Below the pieces are notes generated by a model. That model searched no databases. It saw only the letters and a program-made list of their open reading frames with translations, and was not told the origin of the DNA. From JAAYJG01 sp964450305 (GTDB lineage Bacteria > Bacillota > Clostridia > DSM-8532), in contig CAYVFB010000009.1 in NCBI GenBank assembly GCA_964450305.1, forward strand, positions 3,874 to 67,873: a stretch of 64,000 nt of DNA, read 5' to 3'. Shown one piece after another: positions 27,966 to 36,464 of the stretch. Position numbers and translations under genes: made by a program. Position 1 is the first letter of the stretch. Each line of letters starts with the position of its first letter.

Positions 27966-30308
27966 CTAAAACAGTATCTTCAGGGAAATATCCTCCCCCT
28001 GGGCAAAGCTTAGCTCCAGGGTATGATCATCTGCCTTTTTAACGGCTTCGTTCACTTCGTCGGTTTGCACAGCTTTGATTTTCCAATGGAGGAACACCCG
28101 AAGCGTGCATGGCACATTTGAGCCAATTGTCACAAAGATGCTGCGGGCATCAGTATCCCATTGCATGTATTTCAGTAAAGCGCCCCCCCGGAGCAGCATC
28201 CCCTGAATCCTGCCGCTGGTAAAAGCTTTGGGAAGTGCGGGCAGCAGCTCCACCCAGCCAGGCTTTGAGAAAACCAGCATTTCCATCATCGCCGCCGTAA
28301 AACCCAGGTTTGCATCCATTTGGAAGCAATTTCCCCGGTTGTGGGTGGTAAACAGGTTCGGATACATGAATACCCTTATTACCCTGGATAAGGCTTGAAA
28401 AGCAAGCTCACCATCCTTCAGCCTGGCACTGGAGTTGGCCAGATGGGCAAGCCCCCACCCGGTGATGGCCTCCAGACCGTCACACATTCTCAACTCCGCC
28501 GCCCTGTGGCAGGCATCAAACAACTCCGGCGTATGCTCCCGGGTTGCTTCAAACCCCGGGAACACAGGATATAGGTGGGACGAATGCCGGTGATGATAAT
28601 CGTCCTCCAAACCTTCCACAGCCCATTCCTTGATGGCACCGTCCGAATTCACCTTGTATTCGGGCAGTTTCGCCAGTATCGCCTCCCAGTCTGCAATATC
28701 TTCACCGTCCAGCTTCAGCAACCGACACGCCGATATCAGGTTGGAAAGCAGTTCTTTGGCCACAGCAATATCCATGGTTGCGTTGATGCTGACCGCACTG
28801 TCCGAATTGGCTGGCGTGTTTTCAGGCGAATAGGAAGGAATAAACGCCAGCTTCCCATCTTCACCTTCCACCAGAAAATCCTTATAAAACAGGGCGATCT
28901 GCTTCATAAAGGGGATGGCCCTGTTCTTCAGAAAATCTGTATTCAACGTGTACAGGTAATAATCATAAAAAAGCTGTGCCAGCCAGCCTGCCCCTGCAGT
29001 CCAAAAATGCATCGGAAACTCGGCGTTCAGGTGCTTGCTCAACCCGCTGCGAGTTGAACGCAGGCTTGACAGGATACCACGGCAGCCATAAAGCTTCCGC
29101 GCATTCTGCTGCCAATCCGGAACAAAAGACTCTATCAGGTTGAAATAGCTATGGGCAGCTTCGGGTAAATTTCCGGGCATTACCTGCCACATCATCATCT
29201 GCAGGTTTTCATCCAGGGTATAGTCACTGCTCCAGGGAGGTGTCCAGGAGCCGTTCCAAACCCCCTGCAGGTTTGGCGGAAGGCTGCCGCTGCTGCTGAT
29301 CAGCAGGTAGCGCCCATAATCATGAACCTTTTCATAAAGGGATAATGGGATTTCTCCCTGTTTGGATTTATCCAGCAGCTCCTCATTGGACAGATTGTAA
29401 TCCTTCCCTTTGGGCAATTCCAGCACTACACGTCTGAACATTTCCTGATGTATTTCAACATGGCGTTGCAGCAATAGAGAGTAATCCGACGGAATTTGCT
29501 CCAGCCTTTCCTTTAATGCAGCCAAGCCCGAACTATCTTCAGATGAAACAGGCTGCACTGCGATGATCACCAGTATTTCCGATGCGTTTAGGATTTTCAT
29601 GCCCCCCTGAATGGGATGCCTTTCAGCACCCGGGGCGAACACTCTGGCTGAACCCACATAGCCGCCATTCTCAATTGCATAAAAGCTCTGGAAAGAGATC
29701 CACTCGCCGACGGCATCTATTTCGGTGCTTTTGATATGTTGTTTGCCCGGACGTTCTGTAAGCTTTATTTCACAGTTTAACCTCCCGCCGCTCTGCGATA
29801 TCATGTGTAAGGCTGCAACCTGATCCGCCCGGGAGACAAAAAGCCGCCTTTGGAAGGAGTGACCCTGCTCACTCCAGTCAACCCGAACCTCACCGGTTTC
29901 AAAATCCAGGGAGCGACGATAGCTTTGGAACGTATTACCGCTTGTTGATGGAAGCATCTCAATCAGCAAATCAAATGCGGGATGAAATGGGTCGGTCCAG
30001 AGCATCTGCGGTGGAAAACCCTTATCAAAAAGGCGTTGCATGTAAAACTTTGTGGCTTCGCCGAACCTGCCTTCCCTCAGTTTTTCCCGCAGCGTTGGAA
30101 GATCTTCGGACATATCCGGGAGAACGGTTTCCTTCGTTTCGGGCAGCGGTAAAAACAGGGCTTCATGGTTGATGATAATAGTTTCGTGATTGGGCTCCCC
30201 CATCATCAAAGCACCCAGTGTCCCATTTCCGGATGGAAAGGCTTCTTCCCAGTTTGCAGCCGGTTTTATACCGGTCATTCCTTTATGTCGGTTTTTTTCC
30301 TGTATCAT
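27966..30308 (-). CDS. GH95 family glycosidase, probable alpha-L-fucosidase
   Basis: A 780-aa protein with no signal peptide. AGAGGTAAG precedes the ATG at 30308. Family features: an N-terminal beta domain beginning with PAANWEEAFPSGNGTLGALMMG, and an (alpha/alpha)6 domain with LQGVWNGSWTPPWSSDYTLDENLQMMMWQVMPGNLPE (the Asn/Asp-rich catalytic region), FIPSYSPENTP, HRHSSHLYPVFPG and NCFQMDANLGFTAAMMEMLV. GH95 enzymes remove alpha-1,2-fucose by inversion, and some act on L-galactose. With the neighbouring GH31 xylosidase it fits trimming of fucosylated xyloglucan in the cytosol. The next minus-strand gene upstream is the GH78 enzyme, with a 200-bp gap. Confidence 0.88.
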   Translation of the reverse strand: MIQEKNRHKGMTGIKPAANWEEAFPSGNGTLGALMMGEPNHETIIINHEALFLPLPETKETVLPDMSEDLPTLREKLREGRFGEATKFYMQRLFDKGFPPQMLWTDPFHPAFDLLIEMLPSTSGNTFQSYRRSLDFETGEVRVDWSEQGHSFQRRLFVSRADQVAALHMISQSGGRLNCEIKLTERPGKQHIKSTEIDAVGEWISFQSFYAIENGGYVGSARVFAPGAERHPIQGGMKILNASEILVIIAVQPVSSEDSSGLAALKERLEQIPSDYSLLLQRHVEIHQEMFRRVVLELPKGKDYNLSNEELLDKSKQGEIPLSLYEKVHDYGRYLLISSSGSLPPNLQGVWNGSWTPPWSSDYTLDENLQMMMWQVMPGNLPEAAHSYFNLIESFVPDWQQNARKLYGCRGILSSLRSTRSGLSKHLNAEFPMHFWTAGAGWLAQLFYDYYLYTLNTDFLKNRAIPFMKQIALFYKDFLVEGEDGKLAFIPSYSPENTPANSDSAVSINATMDIAVAKELLSNLISACRLLKLDGEDIADWEAILAKLPEYKVNSDGAIKEWAVEGLEDDYHHRHSSHLYPVFPGFEATREHTPELFDACHRAAELRMCDGLEAITGWGLAHLANSSARLKDGELAFQALSRVIRVFMYPNLFTTHNRGNCFQMDANLGFTAAMMEMLVFSKPGWVELLPALPKAFTSGRIQGMLLRGGALLKYMQWDTDARSIFVTIGSNVPCTLRVFLHWKIKAVQTDEVNEAVKKADDHTLELSFAQGEDISLKILF

Positions 30309-30515
30309 CTCTTACCTCTTTCAAGTAATATTTTATGTTTTGATCGCGTTTAACGCGTTTTGTTCCTCTTTGACAGATTTATTTCAGCTGTTGATGAAAC
30401 CATTATAGTATGTACCGTTCTGCTTTCGCATCAGGCTTATTACAGCTGTGCTTAAATACCCGTTTATGCCCGAGCTGTTCCTTTAGCGGTATTGCAGTTA
30501 TATCTGAAACCACCT

Positions 30516-32675
30516 TTAGCGTGTGCTGTTGCGCTTTTGCAACAGGTTCATTGTTGCTTTACCATTGTCTGCCCGCACACAAATCCGGCCTTTCCTTGTT
30601 GTAAACTCCAGAACAATCTCTTCCACGTCATGCGGAAGGTGAGGCTCAAAACGAATCGTTTCCCAGCCCGGTGTTTCGGGTGTAACCCCCAATAGATCCT
30701 CAATGATCACCGGTATGGGGGCACTGGCCCAGGGATGGCACAGGCTCGTATTCCACTTCAGTTCCTTCCCCCACGCCTCGAAGCAGGCCACAGCGCCTTC
30801 CGCCAGCATATTTGCCCAGGAATGCCGGTCGGTGGAGGTTAACAGCTGATATACCAAATCATGAGCGCCTGCCCGTGCAACCCCCTTCAGCAGGAAGAAT
30901 GCTGTGTAAACTCCACAAGCCAGCCCTTTGGTTCGAATGAACTGAACAATGTTTTTCTGTGTGGCCGGGCTGGCAAAACCATAAAACAGCGGATAAATAT
31001 TTGAATGTACCGCACAGTGATCCGAACCGGTTGAATCAGCGAACAACCCAGTAGCTTTACGGTAGAATGCCCGGTGAAAAGCTTCTTTTAACGGTTCAAT
31101 GCGTTTGGACGCTTCCAGGCCAAGGGCTTCCCGGATTTCATCGACGGTCTTTACGGCCCCCAGGTACAAGGCGTTGATCACGTTGTGGCAGCCCTCTGCC
31201 CTCTCCAGGTTAAAATCATATCCGTCGCGCATGGTCTCGGGCCAGTCCACCAGGTTCCATTTCCCGATGACATTCTCCAAAAGCCCGTCATCCCGCTCAA
31301 AGCGCCTGAAATAATGAAGGATTCCTTCTGCCGTAGGGAGCATTCTCTTCAGGAAGCTTTTATCACCGCTGTGACGGTAATAATTGAGTAGCTGCCAGGG
31401 CCAAAGCAGTGAATAATCCGCAATCTCCTGCCTATAGCTGCAAGGCGCGACGGCCATCAGCCCGGGGCAGTACCTTCCCGAACGGGCGAAATCTTCAAGA
31501 TATTTTTTATAAAGCGACAAATCACCCGTCAGATAAAGATGGGATAATGCAGTAACCGTGGCATCTCCCAGATACTGGCCCTTCTCCCGGCTGGGGCAAT
31601 CGGTGTAAACCTCCTGGCATCCAAGCCTTACCGCGTTTTTACAGATGTCCCATATCCCATTCAGCAAGGGACTGGACGAGGAAAACCTGCAGCTTTCTTC
31701 CTGCATCGGGTAATGCCTTGTCATCACCCTGATGCTGTCGGGAAGCACCGTGTTGGCTGGTGCTTTTATTTGGACATAACGAAAAGCTTTATAGTCATAA
31801 GGCTCAAATTCGTTCATTCCTTCGGCCAATGTCCAGATATCCCTGTATAGGCAGTTGCAGCGCATATTGTACCGCACCGTCCCGTCTTCGTTCAATTCCT
31901 CCCCATACAGGATCTCAACCTTTTGGCCTGATTTCCCTATCGCTTTCATTTCCAGATGACCGGTAAGCTCCCTGCCAAAATCCAGAAAGCAGTCACCCTC
32001 ATCCGTATAGCGGGTTATTTGCGGCCTTGTCTCATATACCGATACAACAGGTGTGGGCTGTAGGAAGAGCACGTGATCATCTTTATCATTTTCCACACAG
32101 GATAACCAGCTGCTGTCATCAAAGCCTTCCTCTTTCCAGCCTGCAGCCTTCAACCGGTTGTCAATGAGCTCCGGATATTGCGTGGCGTAACCGTAAGGCT
32201 CGCCTGTGGCGTATTCCGCCGCGCGAATATATTTCCAGGTATGATCTGTTTTGGCATGAAGCCCTACCTTGCTATAAAGCTCAGCGATGAAGCCCTGCCG
32301 GTAATCGGCACTGCACCAAACCCTGTTCACCAGCCCCTGATAGTAAACGTGCACAGCAATGACATTCATCCCGGGATGCAGGTATCGGGTCACATCCAGG
32401 CGATTGAAGTAATAATGAAAGGGGTAGCCGGGGGCGGGCCCCTGTGCCATAAAAATGCCATTGATGTAAAGCTTGTAACAGTCGTCGGCGGAAATGTCCA
32501 AAAAAACCTTCCGGGGCTTGTCCGCAAGTGTGAATGTTTTTCGCGCCAGCATATGATAGTTTTTCAGATCCTCTCTGTGCGCCGCGCTTGGGGGTTCCTG
32601 CCCGGAAAACAGATTGCCCGGCTGAGGCCTTGCGAACTTTTCATCCACAACCCATTTTGCTTTCCACTTTTTCAT
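30516..32675 (-). CDS. GH78 family alpha-L-rhamnosidase
   Basis: A 719-aa protein with no signal peptide. AGGCGGTG precedes ATG at 32675. An N-terminal beta-sandwich (about 40-160: FLDISADDCYKLYINGIF.AQGPAPGYP...VTRYLHPGMNVIAVHVY) and a second one with FLDFGRELTGHLEM are followed by the (alpha/alpha)6 catalytic domain. The motif EVYTDCPSREKGQYLGDA corresponds to the conserved DCPxRxE segment carrying catalytic acids, and the C-terminal part has WGKELKWNTSLCHPWASAP. The GQYLGDA form departs from the common RLGWTGD form, so a different substrate is possible. It cleaves terminal alpha-rhamnose from pectic or glycoside material. It is expressed in the same direction as the GH95 gene. Confidence 0.88.
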   Translation of the reverse strand: MKKWKAKWVVDEKFARPQPGNLFSGQEPPSAAHREDLKNYHMLARKTFTLADKPRKVFLDISADDCYKLYINGIFMAQGPAPGYPFHYYFNRLDVTRYLHPGMNVIAVHVYYQGLVNRVWCSADYRQGFIAELYSKVGLHAKTDHTWKYIRAAEYATGEPYGYATQYPELIDNRLKAAGWKEEGFDDSSWLSCVENDKDDHVLFLQPTPVVSVYETRPQITRYTDEGDCFLDFGRELTGHLEMKAIGKSGQKVEILYGEELNEDGTVRYNMRCNCLYRDIWTLAEGMNEFEPYDYKAFRYVQIKAPANTVLPDSIRVMTRHYPMQEESCRFSSSSPLLNGIWDICKNAVRLGCQEVYTDCPSREKGQYLGDATVTALSHLYLTGDLSLYKKYLEDFARSGRYCPGLMAVAPCSYRQEIADYSLLWPWQLLNYYRHSGDKSFLKRMLPTAEGILHYFRRFERDDGLLENVIGKWNLVDWPETMRDGYDFNLERAEGCHNVINALYLGAVKTVDEIREALGLEASKRIEPLKEAFHRAFYRKATGLFADSTGSDHCAVHSNIYPLFYGFASPATQKNIVQFIRTKGLACGVYTAFFLLKGVARAGAHDLVYQLLTSTDRHSWANMLAEGAVACFEAWGKELKWNTSLCHPWASAPIPVIIEDLLGVTPETPGWETIRFEPHLPHDVEEIVLEFTTRKGRICVRADNGKATMNLLQKRNSTR

Positions 32676-32770
32676 TCTTACACCGCCTGTTCCTTTCTAA
32701 AGAATAACATATCTTGGTGCAACTGAAAACTCTAAAGCCAAAGAATGTTACATGCATCGACAATGTCTTG

Positions 32771-32917
32771 CTGAACGCAGCAATGCCCTCCTGAGCACAA
32801 CAATGTCATCCTGAGCGTAGCGAAGGATCTGTTCAGGAATAAGGCGGAGACCCTTCACTTCGTTCAAGATGACAGGTACTTCGCTTCATGCTGCACCTAT
32901 TTACCTGTGAACAATAA
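32771..32917 (+). repeat. MITE-like dispersed repeat, copy D (forward)
   Basis: GCTGAACGCAGCAATGCC and CATCCTGAGCGTAGCG-AAGGATC lead to CCCTTCACTTCGTTCAAGATGAC. It ends TTTACCTGTGAACAATAA, the same terminal sequence as copies B and C. It sits between the GH78 and transglutaminase genes, which otherwise contain only a hairpin. Confidence 0.8.
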
Positions 32918-32960
32918 ATCCTTTACAGGCATCAAGCCCGGAATGCAACTGCTCCGCAAG

Positions 32961-32986
32961 AAAGGCAGGCTTCAGGCAACCTGCCC
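32961..32986 (-). terminator. Putative terminator of the transglutaminase gene
   Basis: GGCAGG and CCTGCC pair around a 10-nt loop, and on the minus strand TTTCTTG follows. It is located 40 bp after the stop of the transglutaminase gene. The stem is short. Confidence 0.45.
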
Positions 32987-33023
32987 CTTATGTAAAACCG
33001 GATTATGAAGAAAACCGGACTGT

Positions 33024-33794
33024 TTAACCATTGGCATTGCGAAATGCTTCATATTTTCTGCCCAGATATTGAAAGTCGGGCTTGACAATCAGGTCCATCA
33101 GGTAGGCCGAGGTTTCAGAGCCATAGCTTCTGTTTCTGTTCAGGTCACGGATGATCCCTGCAGCGGTTTTAACTCCTATTCCATGCCCATAATAATATCC
33201 GTCTAAAAGCTGGATCACATTCTCACCCTGCCATTCCGGTGTATCCGGGTTTACATCCGGGTTCTTGAAATACAGGCAGTCCCCGGGCAATGAGTCTTCC
33301 ACCCCTTGATGAGTGCCCACGCCCAGGTCTTTGTCCAGGTACTTCCAGTCCATCAGGTAAATATCTGAAAAAAGCATATCAAACAGTTCAGCCGGTAAAG
33401 CTTCTACGATTGCAAGGTAAAACACCATCACGATGGCGGTAGCGCATTCAGTACCATAGCGCCTGCTGTTTTTAGTAATGTCCAGGACTGCCTCATGCGG
33501 ATTAGCCGTTTTTTTCAGTCTGAAGCCGCCCTCCTCTGTCTTATCCCAATATTGTGTATTGCATATGGCATCCTTAAAGAGCCTGAAGGTAAAAAAGCTG
33601 TTGTTCAGCCGTTCTGATGCATTGACAAGCTCTTTTCGTAAATTCAGCTCAAAATGCAGCAACGCCTCTGATGGGTATGAAAAAACCGTTTCGGCAGACA
33701 GCATTTTCTCCAGGATCGCGCGTTCGATAGTATCTCCCCGCCCATATCCAAAATCCTGGCCGCTCATAATCTTTTTCCCGTCAATGATTAGCAT
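33024..33794 (-). CDS. tgl: Protein-glutamine gamma-glutamyltransferase (spore-coat transglutaminase)
   Basis: ATG at 33794 (MLIIDGKKI) follows AGGAGA; the frame is open for 54 codons further upstream, but that part is repeat DNA. The 256-aa protein is close to the 245-aa Bacillus Tgl. The catalytic cysteine is Cys117 in YGTECATAIV (Cys116 in B. subtilis). Supporting segments are LFKDAICNTQYWDKTEEGGF, the GDCLYFKNPDV segment and YYYGHGIG. Tgl forms isopeptide cross-links between coat proteins late in sporulation. It is monocistronic. Confidence 0.9.
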   Translation of the reverse strand: MLIIDGKKIMSGQDFGYGRGDTIERAILEKMLSAETVFSYPSEALLHFELNLRKELVNASERLNNSFFTFRLFKDAICNTQYWDKTEEGGFRLKKTANPHEAVLDITKNSRRYGTECATAIVMVFYLAIVEALPAELFDMLFSDIYLMDWKYLDKDLGVGTHQGVEDSLPGDCLYFKNPDVNPDTPEWQGENVIQLLDGYYYGHGIGVKTAAGIIRDLNRNRSYGSETSAYLMDLIVKPDFQYLGRKYEAFRNANG

Positions 33795-33881
33795 GGGTTT
33801 CTCTCCTTTGTCATCTTTTACTTCATCATATGTGAGGAAATGGGACAGGTACCTTGTCCAGCCTGGCGGGGATTTACATTG

Positions 33882-33923
33882 GGGACAGGTTCCTGTGTAA
33901 ATATTTACAGAGGAACCTGTCCC
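33882..33923. repeat. 42-bp near-perfect palindrome upstream of tgl
   Basis: GGGACAGGTTCCT and AGGAACCTGTCCC flank GTGTAAATATTTACAG. The two 21-bp arms match except at one position. A related GGGACAGG...CCTTGTCC sequence lies just before it (33842-33859), and a similar GGGGGACA...TGTCCCCC hairpin occurs at 62843. This looks like a dispersed palindromic repeat rather than a gene-specific operator. Confidence 0.8.
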
Positions 33924-33949
33924 TGGTGTAAATATTCCTGACGAGGGGG

Positions 33950-33978
33950 TTGACATCGTTGATGATCGGTTGTATTAT
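33950..33978 (+). promoter_or_regulatory. Promoter of the GntR-ABC operon
   Basis: TTGACA (33950-33955), 17 bp, TATTAT (33973-33978). The -10 lies inside the left arm of the palindromic operator. The start codon is 42 bp downstream of the -10. Confidence 0.85.
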
Positions 33979-34007
33979 TGTATTAAGCGCTTAATACAAT
34001 AATACAA
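33970..34007 (+). promoter_or_regulatory. 38-bp perfect palindromic operator (GntR/YtrA-type)
   Basis: The left arm TTGTATTATTGTATTAAGC is exactly mirrored by GCTTAATACAATAATACAA. It holds two nested repeats of TGTATTA/TAATACA, as expected for YtrA-subfamily GntR repressors, which bind TGTATTA-type inverted sites. It covers the -10 and the transcription start, so binding would repress the downstream regulator and ABC genes. Confidence 0.85.
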
Positions 34008-34019
34008 AGGAGTGATCGC

Positions 34020-34391
34020 ATGTCTTGGGACTTAAAGTCGGATCGTCCAATCTATGCCCAGTTGATTGAGCAGCTGGAATTGAAGATATGTTCGGGCATT
34101 TATGCGTTGGGAACTAAGCTTCCATCTGTCCGTGATCTGGCGCAGGAAGCCTCGGTAAATCCAAATACAATGCAACGGGCCCTGGCGAAGCTAGAAGAAG
34201 ACGGTTTGCTGTATACCAACCGCACAAGCGGCAGGTTTGTAACGGAGGATGTTAAAATGGTTCATAAAGCAAAAAACAGACTGGCACAGGAGCAAATACA
34301 GGAATTTCTTGAGAAAATGAAACGATTGGGTTTTGATCAGAAGGATATCCTGGATATTCTTGCAAACATGCTGGAGGAGGCGAAAAAATGA
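34020..34391 (+). CDS. GntR-family regulator, YtrA subfamily
   Basis: ATG at 34020 follows AAAGGAG. The 123-aa protein is a winged helix (residues 8-76: PIYAQLIEQLELKICSGIYALGTKLPSVRDLAQEASVNPNTMQRALAKLEEDGLLY) with only a short C-terminal helical dimerisation tail of about 40 residues, the hallmark of the YtrA subfamily. It is the first gene of a three-gene operon, and its stop overlaps the ATPase start by 4 bp (ATGA). It most likely autorepresses through the 38-bp palindrome. Family members respond to cell-envelope antibiotics or acetoin-related signals; the signal here is unknown. Confidence 0.92.
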   Translation: MSWDLKSDRPIYAQLIEQLELKICSGIYALGTKLPSVRDLAQEASVNPNTMQRALAKLEEDGLLYTNRTSGRFVTEDVKMVHKAKNRLAQEQIQEFLEKMKRLGFDQKDILDILANMLEEAKK

Positions 34392-35086
34392 ACAGTATTC
34401 TACAGTGCACAAACCTTTCAAAAGCCTTCGGAACAACCATGGCGCTGAAGAACGTAAACCTGGAAATCGCACGCGGAAGGATTGTAGGCCTGCTTGGCCC
34501 GAATGGCAGTGGAAAAAGCACTTTCATCAAGCTGTGCAATGAGCTGTTGAACCCGACAGGTGGTGAAATCAGGATTGGGGGTTTTCAGCCAGGTGTTGAA
34601 ACCAAAAAGATCGTATCCTACCTGCCTGAAAAAACCTATTTGAATGACTGGATGAAGGTTTCCGAGATCATCAGCTTTTTTAAAGACTTTTATACCGACT
34701 TCAGCAGCGAAAAGGCTTTTGATATGCTGAAAAGGCTGAATATTGAACCCACAAACAGGCTGAAAACCCTTTCAAAGGGCACAAAGGAAAAAGTGCAGCT
34801 GATTCTGGTGATGAGCCGGGAAGCACAGCTGTATCTGCTCGATGAACCCATCGGCGGCGTTGACCCGGCTGCCAGAGATTATATTCTTGACACAATCCTT
34901 AAAAACTACAATGAGGAAGCAACGGTTATTCTGTCCACCCATTTAATTTCTGATATCGAGAAGATCCTGGATGATATCATCTTTCTTAAGGACGGGCAGG
35001 TAGTACTTCAGAAGACCGTGGATGAGATTCGCGATGAATCCGGAAAATCCGTTGATGCATTGTTCAGGGAGGTATTCAGATGTTAG
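34388..35086 (+). CDS. ABC transporter ATP-binding protein (YtrB-like)
   Basis: The 232-aa ATPase overlaps the regulator by 4 bp and the permease by 7 bp. Walker A GPNGSGKST is near residue 37, with Walker B LYLLDEPIGGVDP and the H-loop ILSTHL. The signature region is degenerate: TLSKGTKEKVQLIL in place of LSGGQ. This is usual for the ATPases paired with ABC-2 type permeases under YtrA-like regulators. With the next gene it forms an exporter or envelope-stress sensor. Confidence 0.92.
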   Translation: MNSILQCTNLSKAFGTTMALKNVNLEIARGRIVGLLGPNGSGKSTFIKLCNELLNPTGGEIRIGGFQPGVETKKIVSYLPEKTYLNDWMKVSEIISFFKDFYTDFSSEKAFDMLKRLNIEPTNRLKTLSKGTKEKVQLILVMSREAQLYLLDEPIGGVDPAARDYILDTILKNYNEEATVILSTHLISDIEKILDDIIFLKDGQVVLQKTVDEIRDESGKSVDALFREVFRC

Positions 35087-35865
35087 GAAAATTAATGAAA
35101 TATGAGATAAAAGCCACCGCTCGCTGGTTCCTGCCTATCTATGCCGCTATTCTTCTTTTTGCGGGCATCAACAGATTACTGTTTACAGACCCGATGATCA
35201 TGGATGGTCCTGGCTTCTCCTTCCGGGAAATCATGTCCGGTTTGTCCATATTCATATACGTCATTTTGTTCATAGGGCTTATGGCCGTAACCTTTGTGGT
35301 CTGCATCATCAGGTTTTACAAAAGCCTGCTGGGTGATGAGGGATATCTGATGTTTACGCTGCCCGTGAAAACCTGGAAGCATATTGTTAACAAGCTTCTG
35401 ATCGCTATGATGTGGAATGTGGCAAGCATATTGTTTGCGATTCTTTCAATCCTCATCATGATCCCCGGGTCGGAATTGGCTAAAATGGGAGAATTCTTCG
35501 CTGAACTCCGTATGATTTTTGGCCTTGGAGGGGCTTTTACGATTCCGCTGCTGACATTAGTTACCATAATATTTGGAGTGCTGCAAATTTATGCTGCAAT
35601 TGCATTGGGACATTTGTCCAACAAACATAAGCTCCTCGTTTCCTTCGCAAGTTATATTGGAATCAATACCGTATGCCAGTTTTTCATGATGCTGGCGATG
35701 CCAGGTTTTTTGAACATAATGTATACGGTCAACGGTGAAGTGGATAATATCACCGGCCCGCTGAATCAAACCATGCTGGTGACCATTGCACTCAGCACGA
35801 TAATGGCTGCAGGCTGCTATGTGCTGACCAACAGGATTCTGAAAAAGAAGCTGAACCTTGAATAA
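35080..35865 (+). CDS. ABC-2-type transporter permease
   Basis: A 261-aa hydrophobic protein with about six membrane segments: YEIKATARWFLPIYAAILL, ISIFIYVILFIGLMAVTFVV, a conserved cytoplasmic YKSLLGDEGYLMFTLPVKTWKHIVNKLL, then four more helices. The GDEGYLMFTLPV segment is typical of permeases in YtrA-linked operons of clostridia. The start overlaps the ATPase gene. The substrate is unknown. Confidence 0.88.
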   Translation: MLGKLMKYEIKATARWFLPIYAAILLFAGINRLLFTDPMIMDGPGFSFREIMSGLSIFIYVILFIGLMAVTFVVCIIRFYKSLLGDEGYLMFTLPVKTWKHIVNKLLIAMMWNVASILFAILSILIMIPGSELAKMGEFFAELRMIFGLGGAFTIPLLTLVTIIFGVLQIYAAIALGHLSNKHKLLVSFASYIGINTVCQFFMMLAMPGFLNIMYTVNGEVDNITGPLNQTMLVTIALSTIMAAGCYVLTNRILKKKLNLE

Positions 35866-36464
35866 CTGAACGTTCATACCTCCAAAGCTCACAACTGCTT
35901 CGGAGGGGCAATCCGCCCTTCTGAAGCGGTTTGCTGAGTAAGCTTCATTTGATAACTGAAAACTGGTGGGTGCGTTATCCAGTCGTAATTGTTTCTTTTT
36001 CCGGTATGTTTTTTTCATCCAGGCCTTTCACCGGGACATATTGCGTTCGATAACGAGCCTTTTGAAATAAGCAGTCGGACACCTCATCAACTTAAAAACC
36101 GGCTGCTTATTGTTTTATCAAGTGCTCGCGGATCATTCATAACTATCAGAGATAGTTATGAACTGGTTGCACATAAAAATATTGATGTTTTTGTGTGTAG
36201 GAGGCGCTTTCAACGGCTATACGTATTTTAAAAAATGTGGTTTGGCGCGTAATTCGTGTAAGCACTCATTGAACTATGGAACCTAAACACGCGTGCTGAG
36301 AGGTCTTGCCATACACGCAGCTGTTAATATATCGCTATTTTATTGCACATTTATGAGTCCAGTCTCACCATCCACGTACCTGACTTCTTTGGTCAGGACA
36401 TGATGTTGTCAGGACATCCGGTGCATATGTTGTCGAGATGTTCTATTCAGAAACCGACTTATGA
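35866..36464. other. Gene-free stretch of about 600 bp
   Basis: It contains no protein-like frame with a ribosome site; an 80-codon plus-strand frame near 35989-36231 has none and reads as shadow. Visible structures are a GGAGGGGCAATCC/CTTCTGAAGCGG hairpin near 35900-35930 (possible terminator of the ABC operon) and the 12-bp hairpin at 36136. It could be decayed DNA. Confidence 0.4.
36136..36162. repeat. Perfect 12-bp inverted repeat with 3-nt loop
   Basis: TTCATAACTATC-AGA-GATAGTTATGAA. It is AT-rich, without a T-run, inside otherwise featureless DNA. It may be a protein-binding site or the end of a lost element. Confidence 0.6.

Noticed and set aside
33795..33956. Longer N-terminus for the transglutaminase
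   Set aside because: The extra 54 codons are encoded by palindromic repeat DNA and the AGGAGA site points to 33794.
35989..36231. 80-codon plus-strand frame in the 600-bp gene-free stretch
   Set aside because: No ribosome site and no recognisable protein pattern; it runs through a perfect hairpin.
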